64,000 bases of DNA from an uncultured Flavobacteriaceae bacterium (GCA_943789305.1 CALSTP010000001.1:472178-536177), one strand, 5' to 3'; counted from the first letter of the stretch, positions 52,115-61,901 are shown. Notes: generated from the sequence alone by a model not told the origin. Numbers and translations: made by a program.

Positions 52115-52516
52115 ATGTATACAGATCCGTTAGCAGATTTTTTAACAAGAATTCGTAATGCAAATTCAGCAGGCCATCGAGTGGTGAGCATTCCTGCTTC
52201 AAAAATAAAGAAAGAGATCACAAAGATTCTTTTCGATCAAGGATATATCCTCAGTTATAAGTTTGAAGAAACCGATAACAATCAAGGCAGTATCAAAATC
52301 GCATTGAAATACGATCAAACTACAAAACAGCCGGTTATTCAAAAGATTCAGAGAATTAGTACTCCTGGTTTACGTAAGTATGCTGGAGCAACAGAACTTC
52401 CAAGAATATTAAACGGTTTGGGTATCTCAATAGTTTCAACTTCCAATGGTGTTATGACCGGAAAGCAAGCAACTAAAGATAATGTAGGTGGTGAATTATT
52501 GTGTTACGTTTATTAA
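52115..52516 (+). CDS. rpsH: Ribosomal protein S8 (uS8)
   Basis: 133-residue primary 16S rRNA-binding protein; in E. coli it represses the spc operon. DPLADFLTRIRNANSAGH, SIPASKIKKEITKILFDQGYI and GISIVSTSNGVMTGKQATKDNVGGELLCYVY cover the two domains. Normal size. Confidence 0.98.
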   Translation: MYTDPLADFLTRIRNANSAGHRVVSIPASKIKKEITKILFDQGYILSYKFEETDNNQGSIKIALKYDQTTKQPVIQKIQRISTPGLRKYAGATELPRILNGLGISIVSTSNGVMTGKQATKDNVGGELLCYVY

Positions 52517-52534
52517 ATTATAAAAGAAAAAACA

Positions 52535-53077
52535 ATGTCTAGAATTGGTAATAATCCGATCAATATCCCAGCCGGTGTAACGGTGGATATTCAAGCAGAC
52601 AAAGTTGTCGTTAAAGGTAAATTAGGAGAACTTGAGCAAGAATATGCAGGAGTATCTTTCGAATCATCTAACGACACCATCGTTGTTAAAAGAAATACTG
52701 AATCCAAAGACCACAAGGCTAAACACGGTTTATATCGAGCATTGTTGGCCAACATGATCGAAGGCGTCTCTGCGGGATTTGTGAAAGAATTAGAATTGGT
52801 AGGTGTAGGTTATCGTGCCAGTAATCAAGGTCAAAAATTAGATTTGGCACTTGGTTTTTCTCACAACATTCTTTTGGATGTTGCTCCAGAGGTTAAGGTA
52901 GAGACTATTTCTGAAAAAGGAAAAAATCCCATCATCAAACTAAGTTCACACGATAAGCAATTAGTTGGCTTTGTTGCTGCTAAAATTCGATCTTTTCGTC
53001 CACCAGAGCCTTACAAAGGTAAAGGAGTTAAGTTTGTAGGTGAACAATTAAGAAGAAAAGCAGGTAAATCTGCATAA
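52535..53077 (+). CDS. rplF: Ribosomal protein L6 (uL6)
   Basis: 180-residue 50S stalk-base protein of two duplicated domains. SRIGNNPINIPAGV at the start, GLYRALLANMIEGVSAGF in the middle, and the signature PPEPYKGKGVKF near the end. Confidence 0.98.
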   Translation: MSRIGNNPINIPAGVTVDIQADKVVVKGKLGELEQEYAGVSFESSNDTIVVKRNTESKDHKAKHGLYRALLANMIEGVSAGFVKELELVGVGYRASNQGQKLDLALGFSHNILLDVAPEVKVETISEKGKNPIIKLSSHDKQLVGFVAAKIRSFRPPEPYKGKGVKFVGEQLRRKAGKSA

Positions 53078-53087
53078 GACAAAAGAA

Positions 53088-53441
53088 ATGGCGTTAACTA
53101 AAGAAAAAAGAAGATTAAGAATCCGCAGACGTATTCGCAAAACCATTAGTGGATCTGAAGTGGCTCCACGTTTATCCGTGTTTAGAAGCAATAAAGAAAT
53201 TTATGCTCAGTTGATTGATGACTTAAGTGGTAAAACAATTGTAGCAGCTTCTTCCAGAGATAAAGAAATTGAAAAAAATGATAATAAATCAAACACTGCT
53301 GTAGCCGTTGGTAAACTTATTGCCGAAAAAGCTTTGAAAGCAGGAATTTCGACGATTACTTTTGATCGTGGAGGATACCTGTATCACGGTCGTGTTAAAT
53401 TTCTAGCTGAAGGTGCGCGTGAAGCTGGACTTAAATTCTAA
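53088..53441 (+). CDS. rplR: Ribosomal protein L18 (uL18)
   Basis: 117-residue 5S rRNA-binding protein. KRRLRIRRRIRKTISGSEVAPRLSVFRS and the C-terminal TFDRGGYLYHGRVKFLAEGAREAGLKF match closely. Ten bases after rplF. Confidence 0.98.
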   Translation: MALTKEKRRLRIRRRIRKTISGSEVAPRLSVFRSNKEIYAQLIDDLSGKTIVAASSRDKEIEKNDNKSNTAVAVGKLIAEKALKAGISTITFDRGGYLYHGRVKFLAEGAREAGLKF

Positions 53442-53450
53442 AATAGGAAG

Positions 53451-53975
53451 ATGTTACAAAATTATAAAAACGTAGAGTTAGTAAAACCAGGAGGTCTCGA
53501 ATTAAAAGACCGTTTAGTTGGTGTACAGCGTGTTACTAAAGTTACTAAAGGAGGTCGAGCATTTGGTTTTTCTGCCATCGTAGTTGTTGGAGATGAAAAT
53601 GGAGTAGTAGGACAAGGTCTTGGTAAATCTAAAGAAGTTGCTGAAGCAATTTCTAAGGCAGTTGAAGATGCTAAGAAAAATCTAGTTCGTATTCCAATCA
53701 ACAAAGGTACGGTACCGCATGAACAAAAAGGTAAATACGGTGGAGCCCGTGTGTTTTTGAAGCCAGCTTCAGAAGGTACCGGAGTAATCGCTGGTGGAGC
53801 TGTAAGAGCAGTATTAGAGGCAGTAGGAGTACATAATGTACTTTCAAAGTCTCAGGGGTCATCAAATCCTCATAATGTAGTCAAAGCTACTTTCGATGCA
53901 TTATTACAATTGAGAAGTCCCAATACCATTGCTTTACAACGTGGGATTTCATTAGATAAAGTTTTTAACGGTTAA
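53451..53975 (+). CDS. rpsE: Ribosomal protein S5 (uS5)
   Basis: 174-residue protein of the mRNA entry site and decoding fidelity. [27 protein letters not shown] (the loop mutated in spectinomycin resistance, unaltered here), [13 protein letters not shown] and [30 protein letters not shown] are conserved. Confidence 0.98.
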   Translation: MLQNYKNVELVKPGGLELKDRLVGVQRVTKVTKGGRAFGFSAIVVVGDENGVVGQGLGKSKEVAEAISKAVEDAKKNLVRIPINKGTVPHEQKGKYGGARVFLKPASEGTGVIAGGAVRAVLEAVGVHNVLSKSQGSSNPHNVVKATFDALLQLRSPNTIALQRGISLDKVFNG

Positions 53976-53986
53976 TTTACCTTCAA

Positions 53987-54166
53987 ATGGCTAAAGTAAA
54001 AGTAAAACAAGTAAAAAGTAGTATCAAGCGTCTTCAGAATCAGAAACGTACGCTTGCTGCTTTGGGTCTCCGTGGAATAGGGAAAGAAGTTATTCATGAC
54101 GCAACCCCAAACATCCTTGGAATGATAAAAAAAGTTGAACATTTAGTTTCCGTAACGGAAGCCTAA
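53987..54166 (+). CDS. rpmD: Ribosomal protein L30 (uL30)
   Basis: A 59-residue gene in the gap between rpsE and rplO. The product starts MAKVKVKQVKSSIKRLQNQK, continues with TLAALGLRGIGKEV and ends VEHLVSVTEA: the compact L30 fold with the typical RTLxALGLRxIGK segment. It begins 11 bases after rpsE and ends 12 before rplO, exactly where the spc operon places rpmD. Confidence 0.96.
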   Translation: MAKVKVKQVKSSIKRLQNQKRTLAALGLRGIGKEVIHDATPNILGMIKKVEHLVSVTEA

Positions 54167-54178
54167 ACTCATAAAAAA

Positions 54179-54631
54179 ATGAATTTAAGTAATTTACAAC
54201 CTGCTTCTGGAGCGGTACAAAAAAATGCTAAACGTCTAGGACGTGGACAAGGATCTGGTAAAGGTGGTACTGCTGCACGTGGACACAAAGGAGCCAAATC
54301 CCGTTCAGGTTACTCAAGAAAATTAGGTTTTGAAGGAGGTCAAATGCCTTTACAACGCCGTTTACCTAAGTTTGGTTTTACTAACATCAACCGAACAGAA
54401 TATGCAGGCGTAAATTTAGACACCATACAAGCACTTGTAGATGCAAAAAAAATCAAGGATTCCATATCTTTGGAACAAATCATTGAATTTAGACTTGCAA
54501 CTAAGAATGAGTTTGTTAAGATTCTAGGAAGAGGAACCTTAAAGAGTACTCTCAAAGTAACAGCTCACAAATTTACAGCAACAGCTAAAGCCGCGATAGA
54601 AGCCGCTGGTGGTGAAGCGATAGAATTATAA
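54179..54631 (+). CDS. rplO: Ribosomal protein L15 (uL15)
   Basis: 150-residue 50S assembly protein. The glycine/basic N-terminus (RLGRGQGSGKGGTAARGHKG) and FEGGQMPLQRRLPKFGFTN are diagnostic; the C-terminal half is the globular domain ending AIEAAGGEAIEL. Six bases before secY. Confidence 0.98.
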   Translation: MNLSNLQPASGAVQKNAKRLGRGQGSGKGGTAARGHKGAKSRSGYSRKLGFEGGQMPLQRRLPKFGFTNINRTEYAGVNLDTIQALVDAKKIKDSISLEQIIEFRLATKNEFVKILGRGTLKSTLKVTAHKFTATAKAAIEAAGGEAIEL

Positions 54632-54637
54632 AATAGA

Positions 54638-55987
54638 ATGAAGAAGTTTATAGAAACCCTTGTTAATATTTATAAAATCGAAGAATTGAGAAATCGTATT
54701 GGATTGACTTTGTCTATCCTTTTGATTTATCGTTTGGGAGCACAGATTGTTCTTCCAGGAATCGATTCTATACAATTGGCAAGCCTAGCAAGCAGAACTG
54801 ACGGAGGTGGATTATTAGGAATATTAAATGCTTTTACCGGAGGTGCTTTTGCTAACGCTTCTGTATTCGCATTGGGTATTATGCCCTACATCTCTGCCTC
54901 AATTGTAGTTCAGCTGATGGGAATAGCAATTCCCTATTTGCAAAAACTTCAAAAAGAGGGTGAAAGCGGACGTAAAACAATCAATCAAATAACACGATGG
55001 TTAACCATTGGTATTTGTATTGTCCAGGCACCTGCATACTTATTTGGATTGAGTGCTCTTGGAGTACCTGATTCGGCATTTGTCATTGGAAAAGGACCTT
55101 TATTTATGTTCTCATCAATTTCAATCTTGGTTACCGGTACAATTTTTGCTATGTGGTTGGGTGAAAAAATTACAGACAAAGGAATTGGTAATGGTATATC
55201 TTTACTTATTATGGTCGGTATCATTGCAACACTTCCTTTATCTTTTGCTCAAGAGTTCGTCTCTAGAGTATCCGAAAACAACGGAGGATTGATGATGATT
55301 TTAATAGAAATGATTCTTTGGGTTGTTGTTATTTTACTGTCTGTATTACTGGTAATGGCAGTACGTCAAATTCCAGTTCAATATGCACGTAGATCTGCAG
55401 GAGGTTCAAACAATAATGTTGCAGTTGGATCCCGCCAGTACATTCCTTTAAAATTAAACGCCTCAGGGGTTATGCCAATCATCTTTGCTCAAGCTTTGAT
55501 GTTTGCTCCAACTTATGCAGGAAGTCTCATGGGTGACAATGACCTAGGAGTATGGTTACAAGCTAACTTTTCAGATATTTTTGGCTTATGGTACAATATT
55601 GTTTTTGGCTTATTAATTATCATATTTACTTACTTCTACACAGCAATCACAGTACCGACCAATAAAATGTCTGATGACCTCAAAAGAAGCGGTGGTTTTG
55701 TTCCTGGTATTCGACCGGGTAATGACACGAGTGATTTCTTGGACAACGTAATGTCACACATTACTTTCCCTGGTTCACTTTTCTTAGCTGGTTTGGCAGT
55801 ATTTCCTGCTATCGTAGTTAAAGTTATGGGTATGCAACAAGGTTGGGCATTGTTTTATGGAGGAACTTCTCTACTCATTATGGTAGGAGTAGCTATTGAC
55901 ACGATTCAACAAGTCAATTCATATTTATTAAATCGTCATTATGACGGTTTAATGAAGTCAGGGAATAATAGAAAAAAAGTAGCTTAG
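54638..55987 (+). CDS. secY: SecY, protein translocase channel subunit
   Basis: Ten-helix inner-membrane channel of the Sec translocon (449 residues). ALGIMPYISASIVVQL (TM2 gating region), KLQKEGESGRKTINQITRWLT (first cytoplasmic loop), GNGISLLIMVGII, and SGGFVPGIRPG in the SecA/ribosome-binding loop before the last helices. It lies between rplO and infA as in the spc operon. Confidence 0.98.
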   Translation: MKKFIETLVNIYKIEELRNRIGLTLSILLIYRLGAQIVLPGIDSIQLASLASRTDGGGLLGILNAFTGGAFANASVFALGIMPYISASIVVQLMGIAIPYLQKLQKEGESGRKTINQITRWLTIGICIVQAPAYLFGLSALGVPDSAFVIGKGPLFMFSSISILVTGTIFAMWLGEKITDKGIGNGISLLIMVGIIATLPLSFAQEFVSRVSENNGGLMMILIEMILWVVVILLSVLLVMAVRQIPVQYARRSAGGSNNNVAVGSRQYIPLKLNASGVMPIIFAQALMFAPTYAGSLMGDNDLGVWLQANFSDIFGLWYNIVFGLLIIIFTYFYTAITVPTNKMSDDLKRSGGFVPGIRPGNDTSDFLDNVMSHITFPGSLFLAGLAVFPAIVVKVMGMQQGWALFYGGTSLLIMVGVAIDTIQQVNSYLLNRHYDGLMKSGNNRKKVA

Positions 55988-55993
55988 TTAGAT

Positions 55994-56209
55994 ATGGCAA
56001 AGCAGGCAGCAATAGAGCAAGAAGGAACAATCATTGAAGCACTTTCAAATGCAATGTTCCGAGTTGAATTAGAAAATGGCCACGTGGTGACAGCACATAT
56101 TTCGGGTAAAATGCGTTTGCATTACATCAAGTTACTGCCTGGAGATAAAGTTAAATTAGAAATGAGTCCTTACGATCTTACGAAAGCAAGGATAACATAT
56201 AGATTTTAA
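55994..56209 (+). CDS. infA: Translation initiation factor IF-1
   Basis: 71-residue S1/OB-fold protein that binds the ribosomal A site during initiation. [38 protein letters not shown] and [23 protein letters not shown] are conserved. Six bases after secY. Confidence 0.98.
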   Translation: MAKQAAIEQEGTIIEALSNAMFRVELENGHVVTAHISGKMRLHYIKLLPGDKVKLEMSPYDLTKARITYRF

Positions 56210-56221
56210 TACAAACAAAAG

Positions 56222-56338
56222 ATGAAAGTAAGAGCATCAATTAAGAAAAGAAGTTCCGACTGCAAGATTGTTCGCAGAAATGGTAAACTTTATGTTATTA
56301 ATAAAAAGAATCCTAGATTTAAACAAAGACAAGGATAA
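56222..56338 (+). CDS. rpmJ: Ribosomal protein L36 (bL36), zinc-free form
   Basis: A 38-residue gene between infA and rpsM. The product begins [20 protein letters not shown] and ends [10 protein letters not shown]. The classical Cys/Cys/Cys/His zinc site is reduced to one cysteine (C14), with Asn and Arg in later positions, so it is the non-zinc type. Three bases before rpsM. Confidence 0.96.
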   Translation: MKVRASIKKRSSDCKIVRRNGKLYVINKKNPRFKQRQG

Positions 56339-56341
56339 ATT

Positions 56342-56716
56342 ATGGCAAGAATATCAGGAGTAGACATTCCTAAGCAGAAACGTGGCGTTATCGCTTTGAC
56401 CTATATCTTTGGAATAGGAAAAAGTCGTGCCGAAAAGATTTTAGCAGCAGCTAAAGTAGATGAAAACAAGAAAGTAGCAGATTGGTCTGACGAAGAAACT
56501 GGAGCAATTCGTGAAGCTGTAGCGGCTTTTAAAATTGAAGGTGAATTACGATCAGAAATTCAATTAAATATCAAGCGTTTAATGGATATTGGTTGCTATC
56601 GAGGAATTCGACACAGATCAGGACTTCCTCTGAGAGGTCAACGCACCAAAAATAATTCACGTACACGTAAAGGAAAACGTAAAACGGTTGCTAACAAAAA
56701 GAAAGTAACCAAATAA
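56342..56716 (+). CDS. rpsM: Ribosomal protein S13 (uS13)
   Basis: 124-residue protein forming the B1 bridges and touching P-site t[60 protein letters not shown] and a lysine-rich tail. First gene of the alpha group. Confidence 0.98.
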   Translation: MARISGVDIPKQKRGVIALTYIFGIGKSRAEKILAAAKVDENKKVADWSDEETGAIREAVAAFKIEGELRSEIQLNIKRLMDIGCYRGIRHRSGLPLRGQRTKNNSRTRKGKRKTVANKKKVTK

Positions 56717-56725
56717 TCTTTGACT

Positions 56726-57109
56726 ATGGCTAAAACAGCAAGCAAAAAAAGAAAAGTAATTGTTGAATCAGTTGGTGAAGCACATATTAATGCTTCCTTT
56801 AACAACATAATCATCTCTTTGACCAACCTAAAAGGGGAAGTAATCTCTTGGTCATCTGCAGGGAAAATGGGATTTCGTGGTTCAAAGAAGAATACTCCAT
56901 ATGCAGCTCAAACTGCTGCTGAAGATTGTGCTAGAGTTGCTCAAGAAGCAGGTTTACGCCGTGTAAAGGTTTTTGTTAAAGGACCTGGAAATGGAAGAGA
57001 ATCAGCCATCAGAACCTTACATAACAATGGTATCGAAGTTACTGAGATTATCGATGTAACTCCATTACCACATAATGGATGTCGCCCTCCAAAAAGAAGA
57101 AGAGTATAA
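56726..57109 (+). CDS. rpsK: Ribosomal protein S11 (uS11)
   Basis: 127-residue 30S platform protein. ATG 56726 is preferred over an in-frame TTG two codons upstream. [39 protein letters not shown], and the C-terminal [23 protein letters not shown]-like sequence are conserved. An 84-base gap with RNA structure follows before rpsD. Confidence 0.97.
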   Translation: MAKTASKKRKVIVESVGEAHINASFNNIIISLTNLKGEVISWSSAGKMGFRGSKKNTPYAAQTAAEDCARVAQEAGLRRVKVFVKGPGNGRESAIRTLHNNGIEVTEIIDVTPLPHNGCRPPKRRRV

Positions 57110-57126
57110 TTAATTATAAATCTGCG

Positions 57127-57175
57127 AAGGAGTTCGTGTTATCGGAGGAGTTAGACCTTAATCCATAACACCCTT
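57127..57175 (+). promoter_or_regulatory. Structured RNA leader upstream of rpsD (candidate S4 autoregulatory site)
   Basis: In the largest gap of the alpha group the RNA can fold as AAGG (57127-57130) with CCTT (57172-57175); GTGTTAT (57136-57142) with ATAACAC (57165-57171); GG (57144-57145) with CC (57163-57164); and AGG (57146-57148) with CCT (57156-57158). An asymmetric AGTTC bulge and one bulged C separate the helices. It ends 18 bases before the rpsD start. S4 represses its own operon in E. coli and B. subtilis; assigning that role here is inference. Confidence 0.5.
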
Positions 57176-57193
57176 TGTTTTAAATCTAATGCA

Positions 57194-57799
57194 ATGGCAA
57201 GATATACCGGTCCAAAAACTAAAATAGCTAGAAAATTCGGGGAACCGATTTTTGGTGCTGACAAATCGTTTGAAAAACGTAATTACCCTCCAGGCCAACA
57301 CGGGAACAACCGTCGCCGAGGTAAAAAGTCAGAATATGCTATCCAATTAATGGAAAAGCAAAAAGCAAAATATTCTTACGGGATTTTGGAACGTCAGTTT
57401 CGAATTCTTTTTGAACGTGCTAGTAGAAGTAAAGGTGTAACTGGTGAGGTTCTCCTTCAACTTTGTGAATCTCGTTTAGACAATGTAGTATTTCGTTTAG
57501 GAATTGCTCCTACAAGAAGTGCAGCACGTCAATTGGTCTCTCACAGACATATTACAGTCAATGGCTCTTTAATCAACATTCCTTCTGCACACATAAAAGC
57601 AGGTGATGTTATAGGAGTTCGTGAGAAATCAAAATCACTATCAACAATTACACAATCATTAGATCGTAATTCGTCGGTATACGAATGGCTTACATGGAAC
57701 AGTGCAACCCTAGAAGGTACTTTTGTTTCTACACCACTTCGTCTTCAAATTCCTGAGAACATCAAGGAACAATTAATCGTAGAATTATATTCTAAATAA
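57194..57799 (+). CDS. rpsD: Ribosomal protein S4 (uS4)
   Basis: 201-residue primary 16S rRNA-binding protein. The N-terminal segment [16 protein letters not shown] has no zinc-binding cysteines, so this is the zinc-free type. [22 protein letters not shown], the S4 domain [35 protein letters not shown] and the terminal [10 protein letters not shown] are standard. Preceded by the structured leader at 57127-57175. Confidence 0.98.
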   Translation: MARYTGPKTKIARKFGEPIFGADKSFEKRNYPPGQHGNNRRRGKKSEYAIQLMEKQKAKYSYGILERQFRILFERASRSKGVTGEVLLQLCESRLDNVVFRLGIAPTRSAARQLVSHRHITVNGSLINIPSAHIKAGDVIGVREKSKSLSTITQSLDRNSSVYEWLTWNSATLEGTFVSTPLRLQIPENIKEQLIVELYSK

Positions 57800-57820
57800 T
57801 AACCACTGAAGTTTACACTT

Positions 57821-58813
57821 ATGGCTATACTTAATTTTCAAAAACCTGACAAAGTTATCATGATCGATTCATCTGAATTCGAAGGGAAATTCGAATTCCG
57901 CCCTCTTGAACCAGGATATGGACTGACCGTTGGTAATGCTCTTCGAAGAGTGTTACTTTCATCACTTGAGGGGTTCGCAATCACTTCTGTCAAAATCGAT
58001 AATATTGATCACGAGTTTTCAACAATTCCTGGAATTGTAGAAGATGTAACTGAGATTATTCTCAACCTAAAGCAAGTTCGTTTCAAACGTCAAATTGAAG
58101 ATTTAGACAATGAAAAAGTGACGATCGCTATCGGTGGGCAAGACCAACTGAAAGCTTCTGATTTTCAAAAATTCATCTCAGGTTTTCAAGTTTTAAATCC
58201 TAACCACGTTATCTGTAATTTAGAGAGAAGCGTTCAATTAAATATGGAATTAACCATTGAAAAAGGTCGTGGTTATGTCCCAGCAGAGGAAAACAAGAAA
58301 GCAAATCCTGAGTTGGGAACCATTGCAATTGATTCTATTTATACTCCTGTTAAAAATGTTAAGTTTAGCATTGAAAACTTCAGAGTTGAACAAAAAACCG
58401 ATTACGAAAAATTAGTTTTCGAAATTTTAACTGACGGTTCTATTCATCCTAAAGATGCATTGACCGAGGCTGCTAAAACGTTAATACACCACTTCTTGTT
58501 ATTTTCTGATGAGCGTATTACTCTTGAAGCAGATGAAATAGCTCAATCGGAAACTTATGACGAGGAATCTTTACATATGCGTCAATTGTTGAAAACAAAA
58601 TTAATTGACATGGATCTATCGGTTCGTGCTCTTAATTGTTTAAAGGCAGCTGAGGTTGATACTCTTGGAGATTTGGTGTCATACAACAAAAATGATCTGA
58701 TGAAATTCAGAAACTTTGGTAAAAAATCTCTTACAGAATTAGATGAATTAGTTGCAGTTAAGGGGCTTACCTTTGGTATGAATCTTGCGAAGTATAAATT
58801 AGATAAAGACTAA
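57821..58813 (+). CDS. rpoA: RpoA, RNA polymerase alpha subunit
   Basis: 330-residue subunit that starts core assembly. The N-terminal dimerisation domain has [28 protein letters not shown] and [15 protein letters not shown]; the C-terminal domain (about 255-325) has [22 protein letters not shown] and [16 protein letters not shown] for UP-element and activator contact. Located between rpsD and rplQ. Confidence 0.98.
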   Translation: MAILNFQKPDKVIMIDSSEFEGKFEFRPLEPGYGLTVGNALRRVLLSSLEGFAITSVKIDNIDHEFSTIPGIVEDVTEIILNLKQVRFKRQIEDLDNEKVTIAIGGQDQLKASDFQKFISGFQVLNPNHVICNLERSVQLNMELTIEKGRGYVPAEENKKANPELGTIAIDSIYTPVKNVKFSIENFRVEQKTDYEKLVFEILTDGSIHPKDALTEAAKTLIHHFLLFSDERITLEADEIAQSETYDEESLHMRQLLKTKLIDMDLSVRALNCLKAAEVDTLGDLVSYNKNDLMKFRNFGKKSLTELDELVAVKGLTFGMNLAKYKLDKD

Positions 58814-58836
58814 CCGACATTTTTATATAAAATAAA

Positions 58837-59349
58837 ATGAGACACGGAAAAAAAGTAATGCATTTAGGTAGAAAAACTGCCCATCGTAAGTCTATGCTCG
58901 CCAATATGGCTTGTTCATTAATTGAACATAAAAGAATTAACACAACCGTAACCAAAGCGAAAGCATTGAAACAGTTTATCGAACCTTTGGTTACCAAATC
59001 AAAAGAGGATTCTACCCATAATCGTAGAACCACCTTTAGACACCTAAGAAATAAAGAGGCTGTTTCTACACTATTTCGCGATATAGCAAACAAAGTAGGG
59101 GATCGTCCAGGAGGTTATACTCGTATTATAAAACTAGGAAACCGACTAGGAGATAATGCAGATATGGCAATGATTGAATTGGTTGATTTCAATGAAGTTT
59201 ATTCTAACTCAGAAGAAAAGGCTAAGAAAACTACAAGAAGAAGTAGAGCTAAGAAATCGACAGCTGAGGCCACTGCAGTAGAACCAACAGCACAAACAAC
59301 TGAAACTCCTTCAGTTGAAGAGAAGAATGAAGAAAAGAGTGAAGAGTAA
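58837..59349 (+). CDS. rplQ: Ribosomal protein L17 (bL17) with low-complexity C-terminal tail
   Basis: The first about 125 residues are canonical L17 ([64 protein letters not shown]). A 45-residue tail follows: first Lys/Arg-rich ([15 protein letters not shown]), then Ala/Thr/Glu-rich and strongly acidic at the end. The tail is absent from E. coli L17 (127 residues) and is probably disordered. Last gene of the super-cluster, followed by a strong terminator. Confidence 0.97.
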   Translation: MRHGKKVMHLGRKTAHRKSMLANMACSLIEHKRINTTVTKAKALKQFIEPLVTKSKEDSTHNRRTTFRHLRNKEAVSTLFRDIANKVGDRPGGYTRIIKLGNRLGDNADMAMIELVDFNEVYSNSEEKAKKTTRRSRAKKSTAEATAVEPTAQTTETPSVEEKNEEKSEE

Positions 59350-59382
59350 AGAGGAAAAGTGTTAATAATTACTAATAATTTC

Positions 59383-59416
59383 AAAGGATAAGCAGTAACT
59401 GTTTATCCTTTTTTTT
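59383..59416 (+). terminator. Intrinsic terminator of the ribosomal protein super-cluster
   Basis: AAAGGATAAGCAG (59383-59395) pairs with CTGTTTATCCTTT (59399-59411), including one G-U, around a TAA loop and is followed by a long T-run. It stands 33 bases after rplQ. Confidence 0.92.
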
Positions 59417-59447
59417 ATGTTTATTTGTAAAAATTTTTAGACCGTTT

Positions 59448-60557
59448 ATGAAGTATCAAAAAAGAAACAAGGCAATTGTATTGTTAGAAGATGGGACAAT
59501 TTTTTTCGGGAAATCAATTGGAATTGAAGGAAGCGCTTTTGGTGAAATATGTTTCAATACTGGAATGACTGGATATCAAGAGATTTTCACTGATCCTTCT
59601 TATTTTGGTCAACTTATGGTATCTACCAATGCTCACATTGGAAACTATGGAACCGCACCGATAGACAATCAATCTGAGACCATTAAGATAGCAGGTCTGA
59701 TCTGCAAAAACTTTAGTTTTCAGCATACACGGCCTATTGGCACAAAAAATCTTTTGGACTACTTTAAAGAACAAAACGTAGTAGCAATTTCAGATGTAGA
59801 TACACGTGCATTAGTTCGTTACATTCGAGATAATGGAGCGATGAATGCTTTGATTACAACCGAGGTTGATCGTCTTGAAGAATTAAAAGTTCAATTAGCT
59901 GAACAACCCTCAATGGTTGGTAATGAACTGGCTTCAAAGGTTTCTACTCAAGAGCCTTATTTTTACGGAAACCCAGAAGCAACTTATAAAGTAGCAGCAG
60001 TTGACTTAGGTATAAAGAAAAGTATTTTAGACAATCTTACATTACAAGATGTCTACATAAAAGTTTTCCCATATGATGCAACTTTCGAGGAATTGGAAGC
60101 CTGGAATCCAGATGGATATTTTCTTTCTAACGGTCCTGGCGACCCTGAGCCCTTGATTCATGCACAAAATCTCGCCAAAGAGATCATCAAACGAGATTTA
60201 CCTTTATTCGGGATTTGTTTGGGACATCAAGTTATTGCAATTGCTCACGGGATTTCTACCTTCAAAATGTTTAATGGCCATCGTGGAATAAATCACCCAG
60301 TTTTAAACATAGCAACTGGTAAAGGAGAGATAACTTCTCAAAACCATGGATTTGCAGTGAACAAAGATGAAGCAGAGCAACATCCAGAAGTAGAAATTTC
60401 ACATATACACCTAAACGATAAAACGGTTGCCGGTCTTAGAATAAAAAATAAGAAATGCTTTTCGGTACAATATCACCCAGAAGCTTCTCCAGGACCGAAT
60501 GATTCGAAGTATTTATTCAGTAATTTTGTCGAAAATATAAAAACATACACAATTTAA
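59448..60557 (+). CDS. carA: CarA, carbamoyl-phosphate synthase small (glutaminase) subunit
   Basis: Class I glutamine amidotransferase subunit that supplies ammonia to CarB for pyrimidine and arginine synthesis. The 369-residue protein has the CarA N-terminal domain (LLEDGTIFFGKSIG, CFNTGMTGYQEIFTDPSY) and the amidotransferase domain with nucleophile GICLGHQ and the His/Glu of QYHPEASPGP; LSNGPGDPEP precedes. carB is not in the window. It follows the rplQ terminator and is 12 bases before eno, suggesting a carA-eno transcript. Confidence 0.96.
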   Translation: MKYQKRNKAIVLLEDGTIFFGKSIGIEGSAFGEICFNTGMTGYQEIFTDPSYFGQLMVSTNAHIGNYGTAPIDNQSETIKIAGLICKNFSFQHTRPIGTKNLLDYFKEQNVVAISDVDTRALVRYIRDNGAMNALITTEVDRLEELKVQLAEQPSMVGNELASKVSTQEPYFYGNPEATYKVAAVDLGIKKSILDNLTLQDVYIKVFPYDATFEELEAWNPDGYFLSNGPGDPEPLIHAQNLAKEIIKRDLPLFGICLGHQVIAIAHGISTFKMFNGHRGINHPVLNIATGKGEITSQNHGFAVNKDEAEQHPEVEISHIHLNDKTVAGLRIKNKKCFSVQYHPEASPGPNDSKYLFSNFVENIKTYTI

Positions 60558-60569
60558 ATTAATAATTTT

Positions 60570-61856
60570 ATGAGTATCATTATTCGAGTACATGCAAGAC
60601 AAATCCTTGATTCTAGAGGAAACCCAACTGTAGAAGTTGATGTGGTTACAGAGAACGGAATTTTGGGAAGAGCAGCAGTACCATCTGGAGCTTCAACTGG
60701 AGAACACGAAGCGGTTGAGCTGCGTGACGGAGGTGATGCTTTTATGGGGAAAGGAGTTCAGAATGCAGTTAATAATGTAAATGGACCTATCTCCGAGCAT
60801 ATTTTAGGAACTTCTGTTTTTGAACAAAATAAAATCGATCAAATGATGATTGATTTAGACGGAACATCAAATAAATCAAAATTGGGTGCCAATTCAATTT
60901 TAGGAGTTTCACTTGCAGTAGCAAAAGCTGCAGCTAATGAATTGGGTATGCCTTTATATCGATATGTGGGTGGAGTAAGTGCAAATACGCTTCCAGTCCC
61001 CATGATGAATATCATTAATGGCGGATCTCATTCTGATGCGCCCATTGCTTTTCAGGAATTTATGGTCATGCCTGTTATGGCAGAAAGCTTTTCTCAAGCT
61101 ATGCAAATGGGTACCGAAATATTTCATCACCTTAAAAAAGTGTTACACGATCGAGGTTTAAGTACTGCTGTTGGAGACGAAGGAGGATTCGCACCAACTT
61201 TAGACGGAACAGAGGATGCTTTAGAAACAATTATTAAAGCTATTGGAAATGCTGGTTACAAAGCAGGTAAAGATGTAATGATTGCTTTGGATTGTGCCGC
61301 TGCAGAGTTTTATGAAAATGGGGTTTATGATTACACCCTTTTTGAAGGCGATAAAGGAGTGAAAAGAAGCTCAGAGGAACAAGCCGCTTATCTAGCTGAA
61401 TTAAGCGCTCAGTATCCAATTATTTCTATCGAAGATGGAATGGACGAAAATGATTGGGAAGGATGGAAATCACTCACAGAAAAAGTAGGAGATAGAGTTC
61501 AGTTAGTTGGTGATGATCTTTTTGTAACCAATGTTGAACGCCTTTCAAAAGGAATCAAGCAGTCGATTGCAAACTCTATTCTTATCAAGGTAAATCAAAT
61601 TGGAACCTTAACAGAAACCATTGCGGCTGTCAATATGGCTCACAATGCTGGATATACTTCTGTAATGTCTCACCGATCTGGAGAAACAGAGGACAACACC
61701 ATTGCCGACCTTGCCGTAGCATTAAATACAGGCCAAATAAAAACAGGGTCTGCTTCTCGTAGTGATCGTATGGCTAAATACAATCAATTGTTGCGAATTG
61801 AAGAAGAACTTGGAGATGTGGCTTACTTTCCAAAAAGAAATGCATTTAAAATCTGA
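60570..61856 (+). CDS. eno: Eno, enolase
   Basis: Mg2+-dependent glycolytic enzyme (2-phosphoglycerate to phosphoenolpyruvate), 428 residues. [36 protein letters not shown], the [24 protein letters not shown] segment, VGDEGGFAP, catalytic-metal positions in [10 protein letters not shown] and [14 protein letters not shown], and [14 protein letters not shown] / [17 protein letters not shown] are all intact. Followed by a strong terminator. Confidence 0.98.
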   Translation: MSIIIRVHARQILDSRGNPTVEVDVVTENGILGRAAVPSGASTGEHEAVELRDGGDAFMGKGVQNAVNNVNGPISEHILGTSVFEQNKIDQMMIDLDGTSNKSKLGANSILGVSLAVAKAAANELGMPLYRYVGGVSANTLPVPMMNIINGGSHSDAPIAFQEFMVMPVMAESFSQAMQMGTEIFHHLKKVLHDRGLSTAVGDEGGFAPTLDGTEDALETIIKAIGNAGYKAGKDVMIALDCAAAEFYENGVYDYTLFEGDKGVKRSSEEQAAYLAELSAQYPIISIEDGMDENDWEGWKSLTEKVGDRVQLVGDDLFVTNVERLSKGIKQSIANSILIKVNQIGTLTETIAAVNMAHNAGYTSVMSHRSGETEDNTIADLAVALNTGQIKTGSASRSDRMAKYNQLLRIEEELGDVAYFPKRNAFKI

Positions 61857-61876
61857 TTGTAGATAAATTGAATATT

Positions 61877-61901
61877 AAAGGGGCTTTGAGCCCCTTTTTT
61901 T
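61877..61901 (+). terminator. Intrinsic terminator of eno
   Basis: AAAGGGGCT (61877-61885) pairs with AGCCCCTTT (61889-61897) around a TTG loop, followed by T residues. The T-run also supplies the TTG of the gltA promoter. Confidence 0.92.
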
